A stretch of 64,000 bases of DNA from Mesomycoplasma lagogenitalium (lineage in GTDB: Bacteria > Bacillota_I > Bacilli_A > Mycoplasmatales > Metamycoplasmataceae). Each line of letters begins with the position of its first letter. The stretch's first letter is position 1. This document shows positions 22,434 to 33,893 of the stretch, piece by piece. Position numbers and translations under genes: made by a program. The stretch is taken from the NCBI RefSeq assembly GCF_029854295.1, contig NZ_CP122979.1, forward strand, positions 909,224-973,223, written 5' to 3'. The notes below the pieces were generated by a model, which had not been told where the DNA came from, made no database searches, and saw only the letters and a program-made list of their open reading frames with translations.

Positions 22434-23899
22434 TATTTCTCCTTATTTTTCAAATGTGGAAATAGTAATACTTCTCTAATGGATTCTTTGCCTGTTAAAA
22501 GCATTACTAATCTGTCAATTCCTATACCACAACCACCTGCTGGAGGCATTCCGTATTCTAATGCTTCAATAAAGTCCATATCGATTTCGCTTGCTTCATC
22601 ATTTCCTGATTTTTTCTCTTCTAATTGAGATTCGAATCTAGCAAGTTGATCAATTGGATCATTTAATTCACTAAACATATTTGCATACTCTTTTTTATTA
22701 ATAAATAATTCTGCACGATCTGTAAATCTTTTATCTTTTTCATTTTGCCTTGCAAGCGGCGAAATTTCAATTGGGTGTCCATAAACAAAAGTTGGCTGAA
22801 TTAAAGTTTCTTCAACAAATAATTCAAACAATTCATTTATTAAATGTCCAGAAGTATAGTAATTTTCAATTTTAATTTTATTATCAATTGCAATTTTTTT
22901 AATTTCTTCGAATGTAGCATTTTTTAAATTAATTCCAACATATTTAGATGTTTCATCAACCATGTCAATTTTTTTAAATGGTGCTTTTAAAGAAATTTTA
23001 TTGCCTCCATAAACAATTTCCTCACGATTTAATTTTTTTGCTAAAGCAGAAATTAAATCTTCAGTTCTTTTCATCATTCCGTCTAAATCTGAATATGCCT
23101 CATAAAATTCTATTGAAGTAAATTCAGGATTATGTGTAGTATCTACACCTTCGTTTCTAAAAATTCTTCCAATTTCATACACTCTATCAAAACCACCTAC
23201 TAAAAGTTTTTTTAGCGGTAATTCAGTTGCGATTCTTAAATAAAAATCCATATTTAGTGCATTATAGAATGTTGTAAAAGGTTTAGCGCTTGCTCCCCCT
23301 AAAATTGGATGCAATACAGGAGTATCGGCCTCTAAATATTTTAAATCATCAAAATATTTTCTAACATAAGAAATAATTTTACTTCTTGTTCAAAAAATTT
23401 CTTTTGCTTCTTCATTAATTATTAAATCAACATAACGATGACGATATTTCTCTTCAACATCAGCTAACCCATGATATTTTTCAGGAAGTGGTTTAAGCGA
23501 CTTTGTTAATAGTTTTATTTCTTTTGCTTTAACAGAAATTTCTCCTGTATTAGTTTTCATTACAATGCCTTTAACTTGAATAATATCACCAATATCAAAA
23601 GTTTCTACTAATTGCGCTAATTCAGAATTTTCTTTTTTGTTAAAATAAACTTGTAATTTACCGTTTTCATCTTTTAAAATAATAAAAGGACCTCTAAAAG
23701 TCATTATTCTACCAACTATAGAACTTTCAAAATTCAATTCATGAAGGTCATTTTTAGAATAATTATAATATTTAACTATTAAAGATGTTGAATTATCAAT
23801 AATTTTATCAGCTTGAGAAAAAGGATTAATATTTAATTCTTTATATTTTTTTAATTTTTCTCTTCTGACCAATTCTTGTTCATTAAATTTTCTTTCCAT
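22433..23899 (-). CDS. lysS: Lysyl-tRNA synthetase (class II)
   Basis: Charges tRNA-Lys. 488 residues: OB-fold anticodon domain ([22 protein letters not shown] near 60-85), motif 1 region ([21 protein letters not shown]), [21 protein letters not shown], motif 2 ([20 protein letters not shown]) and motif 3 ([19 protein letters not shown]) near the end. Trp at EIFW is TGA. An AAGGAGA site precedes the ATG at 23899. No T-box or lysine riboswitch is seen in the leader. Confidence 0.97.
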
Positions 23900-24019
23900 A
23901 TTATCTCCTTATTTTGAATAATAATTTTATATTTAATTTAGATGCCTAAAAAAATACCTAAATAATTATAAATATTTTTTTAAAAAAAGCAACAAATTAT
24001 TAAATGTTTTTCACAAAAA

Positions 24020-24045
24020 AAGTACCTATATAAAATAGGTACTAA
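24020..24045 (-). terminator. Terminator of ftsH
   Basis: Stem AGTACCTAT / ATAGGTACT (24021-24029, 24035-24043) with a short loop. In minus direction it is followed by a run of seven T residues. It lies between ftsH and lysS and isolates ftsH transcription. Confidence 0.8.
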
Positions 24046-24075
24046 TAAAATATTTAAAATTTATTTTGGATTTGT

Positions 24076-26163
24076 TTATTTTTCTTTATTATCACTATTA
24101 TTTAAATCATCTTGCGATTGTTTATCTTTTAAATCTGTTTCGTTTTCCTTATTAGAAACACTTTCAATTAGCTCATCTAAATCTAAATCTTTTGATTTCT
24201 TTTCGCTAACTTCATCACGAACTGGTAATTTCATATTTTTTGCAATATATTCAATTTCTTCAGCAACAATTGTTTCATTTTCAAGAAGAGAATCTTTTAT
24301 TAATTCTAGCAATTCTTTATTTGAATTAATAATTTCTACTGCTTTTTCATAAGCTTCAGAAATTATTTTTCTTACTTCTAAATCAATTTCATGTCCAACT
24401 TGATGCGAAAATGACATATTTTTAGCATAATCTCTTCCTAAAAAAGGATTTGCTGAATTTTCTTCGTATTGAATAGGACCTAAAGATGACATTCCAAACT
24501 CAGTAACCATTCTTCTAGCAATTTTTGTAGCTTTTTCAATATCGTTTGCAGCACCTGTTGAAATTTCAGGTGCGCCATACATAATTTCTTCAGCTGCTCT
24601 ACCACCCATAAATGATGCTATTGTTGCGAGCAACTCAGATTTTGTTGCATTATATTTTTCATTTTCAGGCAACATAAGATTGTATCCACCAGCATTACCT
24701 CTTGGAATTATAGTAATTTTTTGAACTTTATTTCCACCAGGTAATTTAATACCGACAACAGCATGTCCTGCTTCGTGGTAAGCAACCATTGTTCTTTCTT
24801 GCTCTGTAATTGTTCTGTGTTTTTTAGCAGGTCCGCTCATTACTCTATCAATAGCTTCATCAATTTGAGTAGCTGTAATTACTTTTGTATTTTCTCTAAC
24901 TGATAAAATTGATGCTTCATTAATAACATTTTCTAATTGCGCACCAGAAAATCCTGGAGTTCTTTTAGCAATGTTTTTAAAATCGATTGTTCCATCTACA
25001 CGTTTTCCGCGAGCATGTAATTTTAAAATTTCTTCTCTTTCTTTGATATCTGGATAATTAACAGTAATTGTTCTATCAAAACGCCCAGGTCTTTGTAAAG
25101 CAGGATCTAAAACATCTGTTCTGTTAGTTGCTGCAATAACTAGTATTCCGCTATTATCGGTCATTCCATCCATTTCAACTAATAATTGGTTAAGTGTTTG
25201 CTCTCTTTCGTCATTTCCTCCACCAATACCTGAACCTCTTGAACGACCAACAGCATCTAATTCATCGATAAAAATTATCGCCGGCGCTTCTTTTCTTGCT
25301 TCTTTAAACAATTCTCTTACTCTTTTAGCACCCATACCAACATACAATTCAACAAAGTTAGATGCAGAAATAAAGAAAAATGGAACATTTGCTTCACCGG
25401 CTGTTGCTTTTGCTAATAAAGTTTTACCAGTTCCTGGAGGACCACCTAATAAAATCCCTTTAGGAATTCTAGCGCCTGCTGCTTCGTATTTTCCTGGATT
25501 TTTTAAATAATCAACAAGTTCCATAACCTCTTCTTTAACCTCTTTGTTACCGGCGATGTCACTAAATCTTTTATCTGACATCACTTTAACAGCTTGGCTA
25601 TTATTTTGTGGACCAAAAAATCCACCCATTCCACCTCAACTGCTTCCTTTCAACATTTTGTAATAAAATACAATAAGTAAAATAGGTAATGCAAATGAAA
25701 ACAAAAGAGGAATAAAGCTTAAAATTTGTTGTCATAATGAAGGTTTGAATTTTCCTTCATTTATAAATCCTAAACTTTCACCAGTTTTTTTCAATTCTGT
25801 AACTAAATTGCTTGCTTCGTTATATTTCATTGCGGCATTAATTTGTTCAGTAACAGAACCGTTTAATTGTCTTGCAATTGTAGGACTTATATTAACAATA
25901 TATTCATTATGAACAAAAATTCCAGCATTATTAATTTCGGGTATTTTATACTTTAAAATTCAAGAATTTTCATCCATATAAACCGATGAAAAGAATTTAT
26001 CATCGTCGGCTTTAGCTGAAAATTCATTTAATTTCGCATAAAATTGATCTATTGTTGCATAAGCAGGTTTTGGCTGCATTATTTTTCATACAGCTCAACC
26101 AACAATAACTGCCAAAATAATTATTAAAACAAGATTTATTGTTTTATTTTTGAAAAATTTCAT
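24076..26163 (-). CDS. ftsH: ATP-dependent zinc metalloprotease FtsH
   Basis: Membrane-anchored AAA+ protease that degrades misfolded membrane and regulatory proteins. 695 residues: TM1 about 8-27, an extracytoplasmic domain, TM2 about 145-168, AAA domain with Walker A GGPPGTGKT (240-248), Walker B FIDELDAVGR (near 297-306), the SRH segment RPGRFDR, and the zinc site HEAGH (463-467). The C-terminal tail from about 640 is acidic and Lys-rich. TGA Trp codons occur in the N-terminal part and at SSWGGM. Start ATG 26163 has an AAAGGAAAT site. It is followed by its own terminator. Confidence 0.97.
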
Positions 26164-26254
26164 TTATTTCCTTTCTTTTTTTTAAAATAATATTATTAAT
26201 TATATAATGTTTTTTTAATTTTTATTGCTTTTTATAGAAAATAGAAAAAATATT

Positions 26255-26282
26255 TTGCTTTTTTAAAAAAATTATGTATAAT
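26255..26282 (+). promoter_or_regulatory. Promoter of the 5S rRNA gene
   Basis: TTGCTT (26255-26260) and TATAAT (26277-26282) are separated by 16 bp. The predicted start lies near 26288-26289, matching the 5' end of the rRNA helix I. Confidence 0.75.
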
Positions 26283-26287
26283 AATTA

Positions 26288-26390
26288 CAGCAATCATAGC
26301 AAAGGGGATCACCTGATACCATTCCGAACTCAGTAGTTAAGCCCTTTTACGCCGAAAATACCAGAGATGGGAAAATAGGGAGTTGCTGCT
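26288..26390 (+). rRNA. rrf: 5S ribosomal RNA
   Basis: About 103 nt. The 5' strand CAGCAAT pairs with GTTGCTG at the 3' end (26382-26388) to form helix I. The loop sequences GATCACCTGATACCATTCCG, GAACTCAG and TTAAGCCC (the B and C regions) and GAGATGGGAAAATAGGG (loop E/helix V) are the standard 5S pattern. It stands alone: no 16S or 23S lies next to it, and it has its own promoter and a T-rich end. Ends are accurate to a few bases. Confidence 0.92.
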
Positions 26391-26504
26391 TTTTTTATTC
26401 CTTTTTTTAATTGATTTATGAATTAATTCAAAAATTATGAACTTATTTATAAAGTGAAAAATAAAAAGATAATTTCACTAAAATTTTGATAGAGTAATCT
26501 TACT

Positions 26505-27287
26505 CTAAAGCATATTTATAATGTTTAGTAAAATAAAAAGAAAAGATATTCTAACAGATGCGTGATTTTCTAAAACATCTTCATTTAAATTAGTAACAAG
26601 ATTTAAATCACTGTTTGTAAATAAATATGATTCATAATTAGAAGTAAAAGATACTGTATAACATTCAGTATTTTTTATAATTTTAAAATTAGAAACAATT
26701 GGTTCAGTATTTCCAGAAAAGGAAAAAAAGATGCATAAACTGTCTTTTTTCACATAATTAATTCATTTTTCCTGTAAATCTAAATCATATGAATAATGAC
26801 ATTTAATATCTTTTGCTGAAAGATATTTATGAAAAATTGACATTATTTCTAAATTAGAACCTTTACCAAATAAATAAACTTCTTTCTTCTCTTTTAATAA
26901 TTTAGCTAATTTTAAAATGGCATCCTGATTTTTATGAAATGCGAAAATTAAATTACTTTGAATTAAATTGTAATATTTTTGAATTTTATAATGAACGGGT
27001 CTTATTTCTACATTTTGATCTATCTCTTTTTCTTTTAAAACGGAAATAAAATTATAATCTTTTTCAATTTGAAATAATAATCTTTGAAATGTACTAAAAC
27101 CTAGTTTTTTTACAAAATTTACAACTGAAGCTTGTGAACAATTAGAATTTAAAGCTACTTCCTTTAATTTCAAATTGCTAACTTCATTTAATTTACTTAA
27201 TAAAAAAATTGAAATAGATTTGTAAATTATATTGATGTTTTGATTAGAATATTTTTCTAATAAATAAATAACATTGTGTTTATGCAT
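26505..27287 (-). CDS. RpiR/MurR-family transcription regulator (SIS domain)
   Basis: 260 residues: N-terminal HTH of RpiR type (LKLKEVALNSNCSQASVVNFVKKLGFSTFQRLLF near 40-75) and a C-terminal sugar-isomerase (SIS) domain with YLFGKGSNLEI near 142 and CIFFSFSGNTEPIV near 188. The SIS domain usually binds a phosphosugar, which switches DNA binding. It is divergent from mtlA with only 24 bp between the two start codons, so it probably controls the mannitol operon, perhaps sensing mannitol 1-phosphate or fructose 6-phosphate (inference). TGA Trp at QEKW. The ATG follows TATAAT (27300-27295) by 7 nt: probably leaderless. Confidence 0.82.
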
Positions 27288-27311
27288 TTATTAAATTATA
27301 TAGGAGATAAT

Positions 27312-28772
27312 ATGAAAATTAGTTGAAAAAAGGAATTAAAAGTAAAAATTCAATCTTTTGGTTCTGCGCTTTCATCAATGATTATGCCAATAATAGGAAT
27401 TTTCATTGCTTGAGGATTATTAACTTCCTTTGTTCATCCAAAAGGTTGAACTCCTAATCAAGAATTGGCATCAATGATTGATATTGGAATAATTTATGTT
27501 ATTCCATTATTAATTGCTTTTTTAGGCGGAAAAAGAGTCTATGATTTAAGAGGTGCAGCAATTGCATCATTAGTTGCTATTGCTGTAATTGCGGCTGGAC
27601 AATCATATTTATTTAAAGAAATCACAGAAAGTAGCGGCTCAATGTTGTTAGGGGCGATGATTTTTGGTCCTTTGGCTGCTTTAATTTTAAAACACACAGA
27701 AAAATTTTGAATTAACAAAATAAAGTCAGGATATGAAATGCTCGTTAATAATTTCTATCTAGGAATTTTAGGTTTTGTTTTACTATTTCCTATTTTCTAT
27801 ATTTGTGTTTATGTAATTGGCTATTTAAATGTCGGTTTATCAGAAATGGTTAAAGCAATGAAAAATTATAAACTTTATCCATTATTAGCGATAATCATTG
27901 AACCAGCAAAAATTTTCTTTTTAAATAATGCTATTAATCACGGAGTTTTTACTCCTTTAGGAACAGCTGAAGTAAGTGAAACTGGTAAATCAATTTTATT
28001 TTTATTAGAATCTAATCCAGGCCCAGGATTGGGTGTATTAATCGCTTGAATTATTTTTGGAGGAAGAAAAAATAAAGAAATAAAAGCTCAAGCCGCTTCT
28101 ACTATTCCAATTCATTTTTTAGGCGGAATTCACGAAGTATATTTTCCATTTGTGCTATTAAAACCACTATTAATTCTATCAGTAATTGCAGGAGGGATAG
28201 TTGGAAATTTAACTTTCCAACTATTTGATGTAGGTGCAGTTGCGCCTGTATCTCCAGGTTCTGTAATTTCTCAATTTATACAAGTTAATAAAAATTGAAA
28301 AGATATTTTGGGATTAACTTTAGGAATAGTTTTTTCAGCATCATTTTCATTATTGTGTGCTTGATTAACTATTTATTTAACTGAAAAATATTCTAAGAAA
28401 AAAATGATATTGACAAGTGATTTAAAAATTGCCCAAGAAAAAAGCAAAAATATGAAAGTTAATAAAGAAAATAAAATTTTTGATAAAAAAATAAATGTTA
28501 TTTTTGCTTGTGATGCAGGAATGGGCTCTAGTGTTATGGGATCGGGAATTTTTAAAAACTTATTAAAAAGTAAAGAAATTAATAATATTGAAGTTGCTCA
28601 CAAAGCAATTAATAATTTACAAGGAGATGAAAAAATTATTATTACAATTCATTCCTTATTTGATAGAGTTAAAGCAAAAAATCCTAATGCAAAAATTTAT
28701 GATTTAGATCAATTTTTAAATAAAAAAAGATATGAACAAATAATTGAGGAAATTATAAATGAAACAAATTAG
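27312..28772 (+). CDS. mtlA: PTS mannitol transporter, EIICB
   Basis: Membrane permease and phosphotransfer protein importing mannitol as mannitol 1-phosphate. 486 residues. The EIIC domain has many membrane segments and the signatures NHGVFTPLG near 215 and [11 protein letters not shown] near 273. The EIIB domain near the end has the phosphocysteine loop [17 protein letters not shown] (Cys about 397). No EIIA domain is fused; it is encoded separately as mtlF. AGGAGA site before the ATG. Many TGA Trp codons in membrane segments. It overlaps mtlD by 14 nt. Confidence 0.94.
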
Positions 28773-29847
28773 TGTGCTTCATTTTGGAGCTGGAAATATT
28801 GGTAGAGGTTTAATAGCAAATATTTATAAGCAAAATGATGTAAAAATTTATTTCATTGACACAAATAAAGAAGTTGTTGATAAATTAAATCAATTAAAAA
28901 AGTATCAAATTATAAATGTTGAAACAAATGAAAAAATTGAAATTAATGATTTTAAAGCAATTTGATCAAACGAAGAGAAAAAAATTGTTGATTTAATAAA
29001 TGAAGTAAATATCGTTTCTACTTCAATTCAAAGTAATAATTTAGTTTATATTCAAAAATATTTTCAAAAAGCTGATAAAAGCAAAAAGAAAGATATTTAT
29101 TGTTTTGAAAATGGTAATAAAATTTCAGAACAGTTTAAAAAATCATTAAATTTAAATTCTAATTGAAATTTTATTAATGTTTCTATTGATTGCATCATTC
29201 CACAAGTTATTAATGATGAAAAAATGACTGTTTATGTTGAAAATTATTTCGAAATAATTGCCCAAAATAATTGTTATTATAAACTGAAGTTAATTAAATA
29301 TGTTGATCAAATCGATCCATACATAATAAGGAAATTAGTTTTAATAAATGGTCTTCATTCAGCAATTGGTTATTTAGGACATTTTTTAAATTATCAATAT
29401 ACAAATCAATCATTTAATGATGAAAATATTAAAAAACAAATTCAAAATTTAGCAAACGATTTAATTTTAGCTCTTAATTGAAAATATAATCAGTTTAATA
29501 AAGAAGATTTGATTGTATACTGAAATAAAATTACTAAGCGTTTTTGTTCTAAATATATAAATGATTTAAATGTTCGAGTCGCCCGCAATCCATTGCAAAA
29601 AATTAGCATAAATGAAAGATTTTTTGTAATTTATAGACTTTTAAACGAAGCGAATATAGATAAAATAAATTTAATAAAAATAATTAATTATTTATTAAAA
29701 TTCGATTATAAAAATGATTTACAATCTTTGAAAATGCAAAAAGAGTTAAATAATAATTTACAATTATTTTTAAATAATTATTTTAGTTATTGAAATAAAA
29801 AAGATTTAAAAACTTTAAAAGAATTATATAAAGGAGAAAGATGTTAG
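28759..29847 (+). CDS. mtlD: Mannitol-1-phosphate 5-dehydrogenase
   Basis: NAD-dependent polyol dehydrogenase giving fructose 6-phosphate. 362 residues: Rossmann loop LHFGAGNIGRGLI at 6-18, YCFENGNKIS near 115, DCIIPQ near 142, and the catalytic Lys region RKLVLINGLHSAIGYLGH near 192-208. Four or more TGA Trp codons split the frame. It ends at TAG 29845-29847, overlapping the mtlF start by 7 nt. Slightly shorter than typical (about 380). Confidence 0.94.
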
Positions 29848-30263
29848 ATAAAAAGAGCATTTATTTAAATGTAGATTTAAAAAATAAAAAAGAAATTTTT
29901 GAATTTGTTTTTGATAAATTTAAAAGTCAAAACTCTGTAACTGATCAATATTTAAATTCAATGATTCAAAGAGACAAAGAATCATCGGTTGCTATTGGAA
30001 ATTATTTATTTTTACCTCATGGAAATTTTGATTGTTCGCCATTTGTTTTGAAAAATAATATTATTTTTGTTTCTTTAAAAGATATTATTAAAATTGATAA
30101 TCAATTAATTAAATTTGTTGTTGCTTTGGCACTAAAACCAGAAAATCAAATGGAAGCAATAGGAAACATTGGTATTGCATTTTCTGATGAAGATGAAGTA
30201 AAAAAGCTAGTTAATAAAAAAGAATTAACTATTGATGATATATTGTCCTTTTTAAATTTATAA
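29841..30263 (+). CDS. mtlF: PTS mannitol-specific EIIA component
   Basis: Cytoplasmic phosphocarrier, 140 residues, passing phosphate from HPr to MtlA. The phosphorylated His is in LFLPHGNF near 54-61, preceded by RDKESSVAIG. ATG at 29841 lies in the end of mtlD, with AAAGGAGAAAG as ribosome site. The divergent regulator, mtlA, mtlD and mtlF form a complete mannitol uptake module. Confidence 0.93.
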   Translation: MLDKKSIYLNVDLKNKKEIFEFVFDKFKSQNSVTDQYLNSMIQRDKESSVAIGNYLFLPHGNFDCSPFVLKNNIIFVSLKDIIKIDNQLIKFVVALALKPENQMEAIGNIGIAFSDEDEVKKLVNKKELTIDDILSFLNL

Positions 30264-30275
30264 AATAAATAATTT

Positions 30276-30321
30276 AAAAAATGATCACCTATTTTTGATG
30301 ATCATTTTTTTTTTTTTTTTT
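30276..30321. terminator. Strong terminator of mtlF, overlapping the convergent ABC gene
   Basis: Stem AAAAAATGATCA / TGATCATTTTTT (30276-30287, 30299-30310) followed by 17 T residues (30305-30321). The poly-T is also the coding tail (a run of Lys codons) of the minus-strand ABC gene. The 17-base homopolymer is a likely slippage site. Confidence 0.88.
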
Positions 30322-31913
30322 ATAATCATTTATATTAACTACATCTGAAAATAGTAAATTATTTTCTGTTTTAATATGATGAGAAACAATAATAATAATT
30401 TTGTTTTTTAAGCTTTTTAAATTTTTAATTATTTCTATTCTTGTTTGATAATCAATTGCCGATAATGCTTCATCTAAAATTAATATTTTTCTATCTAAAT
30501 AGAAAAACACTGCTAGTTGTACTCTTGTTTTTCGCCTTTAGATAAATTTAAAAAATCTTGTTCAATATCAAAGTCAATTTTAGCTAATTCACAAGCTTTT
30601 TTTAATTTTAATTCATCAACATTTTTTGTGTATAGACTTATTACATCTTTTGCACTTTTAATAAAATTTATTTCTTCATTATTAAAATAAACTAATTGAT
30701 TTAAAAAATTTAAATACATTTGTTCATTAAATTGTTGATTATTAATTAGTAAATTACCTTTATCAATTTTTTTGATATTTAAAAGTGAATTTATAATTGT
30801 TGTTTTTCCTGAGCCACTTTTACCTTTAATTAAATAAATGTTGTTTTCTAAAAATTCTAAATTAATATCTTGTGAAAATAAAATTTTATCTTCTATGTAA
30901 AAATTGATTTTCTCCATTTTTATTGTTTTAATTTCTTGGTTAACATTATTTTTTAAATTAATAGTTTCTACTTTAAATTCTTCTATCCTGCTTTTTAATG
31001 CACTATTTTCTCTTGCTTCTTTATAAGTTTCAACAGCAAAAATTCCTGAATTTTTGCTGTCATTAAATATTTTTTCAATTAATGAAACTAAAATTTTATT
31101 AATCGGATTAATAATGCTTGTTATGGCAATAGTCAAAATAACTAATCGATCTATAGCTGAACTGAATAAGATTTCTCAAAACTTTAGTCAAATTTTCTTT
31201 TTTGACAATTTAAATGATTCATCATTTGATTCAATATTTTCTTTTTGAATTAAATTTTTAAAAATTGCTGTTTTATTATTTCAATAAAATGCTTCATAAT
31301 TATTAACGATATTAGAAAAATTAGCAATATTTTGATCAACTTTAACTAAGTAGTTTTCATTGACTTTTTTTATTTTTTTACTATTTATAATTGGTAAAAA
31401 AATAAAAAGTAAAAATGAAATTATCAAAAAGCCAATAACAAGTAAAAGTCAATATGAATATAAAAATGATTCAATAAAAATGAAAATAATTAAAAATGTA
31501 AAAATTGTTGAATATCAAAAAATATTATAAAAATTGTCTAAGTAAAATGAATAATAGTTATTAATATTAGTCTCTAAATCAAAAACTTTTGAATTAGAAT
31601 TTTTTGAGTGAAAATCAGTGATTTTTTGATTGCTAATAGCTTGATAAATTTTTTGTTTTTGTTCTAAAATAACTGTCTTTTTCTGTTTTTTTATAAAAAT
31701 ATTAACTAGTGATTTTATAGGGAGACAAATCAATTCTAAAATTAAAGATAAAACTTGAAAAATAATAAACTGTTTATTATCAATGTTATTTTCAAAAAGT
31801 ATTTTAATTGCTTCAATTTGAAAATAAATTGATAAAACAGGGAAAAATGATAAAACAAATAATAATAGTAATATTGAATTTGTAATCGGTTTTTTTAATA
31901 GCGTTTTTATCAT
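30289..31913 (-). pseudogene. ABC exporter half-transporter, frameshifted at the signature motif
   Basis: Fused permease-ATPase. N-terminal six membrane segments (about 1-290), then an ATPase domain with Walker A IKGKSGSGKTT. The frame starting at 31913 stops at TAG 30513-30515 right after LSKGEKQE. Adding one base (for example A after AAACAA, about 30525-30530) restores LSKGEKQRVQLAVFFYLDRK and joins it to the remaining 70 codons, with Walker B ILILDEALSAID and a HHIKTE switch segment, ending near 30289. So the gene is broken by a one-base deletion, or carries a base error. Without the downstream part the ATPase would lack Walker B and be inactive. It overlaps the partner gene by one base (TAATG). 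Confidence 0.8.
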
Positions 31914-33514
31914 TATAGTTTTACCACCTTATCAAATTTTTTATAATCATTGTCAGAAAAGTTATGAGATATTTCAATATAAATTCTTGAATTTTCCATT
32001 ATAATTTCTCTAACTTTTTCTGCCATTTTATTATTTAAATTGTTAAATGATTCGTCAAGAATTACTATTTTATTGCTAGATAAATATAATAGACGAGCTA
32101 GAATAATTCTTTTCTTTTCTCCTTCACTTAATTTAAATTCACTTGTGTTAATTTGTATTTCCAAATTCAAATAATCTATTTCTAATAGTTTACAAATTTC
32201 TTTTAGTTTTAAAGAATCTATTTGTTTTGAAAATAAAGAAATATTTTCTTCTATAGTCCCATTTAACAAATTATTTTCAGTACCAACAAATATAAAATTT
32301 TCTTTTATTTCTTGATTGGACATTTCCATAGCATTTTGCTCATTTCAATCAATTGATCCATTAAATGAAATTTGCTCAAAAACATTATTATTTAAAAGTA
32401 AATTAACCAATGTACTTTTCCCCGCGCCACTTTTGCCAACTATTGCTAATTTTTCATTTTCTTTTAAAGATAAATTTAAATTTTTTATTATATTTTTTTC
32501 ATTAATGAAAATGTTTAAATTTCTTATGTTTAACTCATTAAAATATAAATTGCTTTTTTCAGTTTGAATCTCTTTTTCTTTAACTTCATCTAATTCATTT
32601 ATTAATTCTTTTGCTAATGAAAATGCTGGAATTGAACGATAAATGTCTGTAATATTTAAAGTTCAACTTGAAATTAAAATAAAAGCAATTAATAAAATGT
32701 CAATTGTAAAATTGAATAAATTGTAAAAAGTAAACAAACTAAAAATTAAAATATTAATAATTATAAAAAGTGCTATAACAAATTCATTAAGTGCATCAAT
32801 TTTAAAATATTTCTTTTCGTTTTTATAAATTTGATTATGATTATCTTTTATTTTTAAATTTAATAAGATAAATCATAATTTATTTTTTCTCATAAGGAAA
32901 AAATATTTATATAATTTTAAAAAGTTGTTTAAATGATATCTGTTTTCTTCTTCTAAATCAATTGATTTATAATCAATTTTAGTCATTAAAAATAGTGTTT
33001 TATTATAGTATAAAATTAATAAAATTCCCATTATAGTAACTAAAATTCCAATAATTCAATTAAAATAGAAAAATAAAGTAATTATTACAATAAATTTCAT
33101 AATGTCTTCAATTAAAAGAAAAATTATTTCGTAGAAAAAACCTGAAATTTGCTTCGGAATTTCTGTTGAATAATACAAAATTTCTTCGTCTGTCTTTAAC
33201 TTAAATTTATTGACCGAAAGTGTTTCGAGATTATCTGTTGCCTCTTTTATTAAAATATTAATAATTGTATTTAAATATTTTTTATAAAAGTGTTTATATA
33301 TACTATTTAGTAGTACATTAAATATCACAAATAAAAGTGATAAAAAACTGTAGATTAATATTTCTTTAATTTCATTTGAATTTAAAATTGAATTAAAAAT
33401 TTTAAATAATGAAAAAAATGAAAGACCAAAAATTATAGATTTTATTGCAGAAATTAAAATTAATAAAGAAAATCTAAATTTATTTATTAAAATTATTTTT
33501 ATTTTTTGTTTCAT
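31913..33514 (-). CDS. ABC exporter half-transporter (permease-ATPase fusion)
   Basis: 533 residues: six predicted membrane segments in the first 300, then the ATPase domain with Walker A AIVGKSGAGKST near 358, signature LSEGEKKRIILARLLYL near 455, and Walker B IVILDESFNNL. The switch His is in IEISHNFS. TGA Trp codons lie in the membrane part. AGGAGG ribosome site before ATG 33514. It forms an operon with the frameshifted partner downstream, so the natural product is probably a heterodimer exporting a peptide or lipid; substrate unknown. The very A/T-rich, divergent domain suggests a lineage-specific transporter. Confidence 0.85.
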
Positions 33515-33541
33515 AATTCCTCCTAATTAAATTATTAAAAA

Positions 33542-33592
33542 AACACAGACAAATTAATTCTTTTATGCTTAGGAATTAATTTGTCTGTGTTA
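33542..33592 (-). terminator. Strong terminator of the heat-shock operon (after rpoE)
   Basis: Perfect 19-bp inverted repeat: AACACAGACAAATTAATTC (33542-33560) and its complement (33573-33591), loop 12 nt, followed in minus direction by TTTTTTT. It separates the rpoE end from the ABC genes. Confidence 0.9.
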
Positions 33593-33630
33593 AATAATTA
33601 ACCTTTTCTATTAAAAAATAAATTTTGTAA

Positions 33631-33888
33631 TTAAAAAATGCTATCAACCACTTGGGTTGTTCATTTTCCGTCATTTAATCTTTTAAAGTTGCTATCCACT
33701 GTTAATAATTTATACAATTCACCTCTTTTTTTAGTTAAGAGGTTTTTTTCTTCTTCGTCAGAAAGTTTTGGTAAATCTTTTACTCATCTTTCATACAAAT
33801 GTTCCTTAACATAAAGAAAAATTTCTTCAAATTCTAAATCTTTTGTATTATTTAAAATTTCTTTAGCTAAATTAATCATTGTTTTCAT
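33631..33888 (-). CDS. rpoE: RNA polymerase delta subunit-like protein (HARE-HTH domain)
   Basis: 85 residues, visible only when TGA is read as Trp (YERW, DGKW). The pattern FEEIFLYVKEHLYERWVKDL, LYKLLTVDSNFKRLNDGKW is the HARE-HTH fold of RpoE delta, which in Firmicutes helps polymerase recycling and promoter selectivity. The long acidic C-terminal tail of Bacillus delta is missing. ATG at 33888 has AAAGGATG upstream and lies 5 nt after the argS stop, so it is the last gene of the operon. Confidence 0.75.
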
Positions 33889-33893
33889 TTTGA

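Noticed and set aside
22433..24075. Possible lysine riboswitch or T-box before lysS, and T-boxes before ileS, leuS, serS and argS
   Set aside because: The leaders are short or absent and show no T-box sequence (TGGNACCGCG-like) or specifier hairpin.
26490..26507. Short hairpin at the end of the RpiR-type gene as a terminator
   Set aside because: The perfect arms TAGAGTAA/TTACTCTA leave only a 2-nt loop and no T-run follows on the minus strand, so it is not a convincing terminator.
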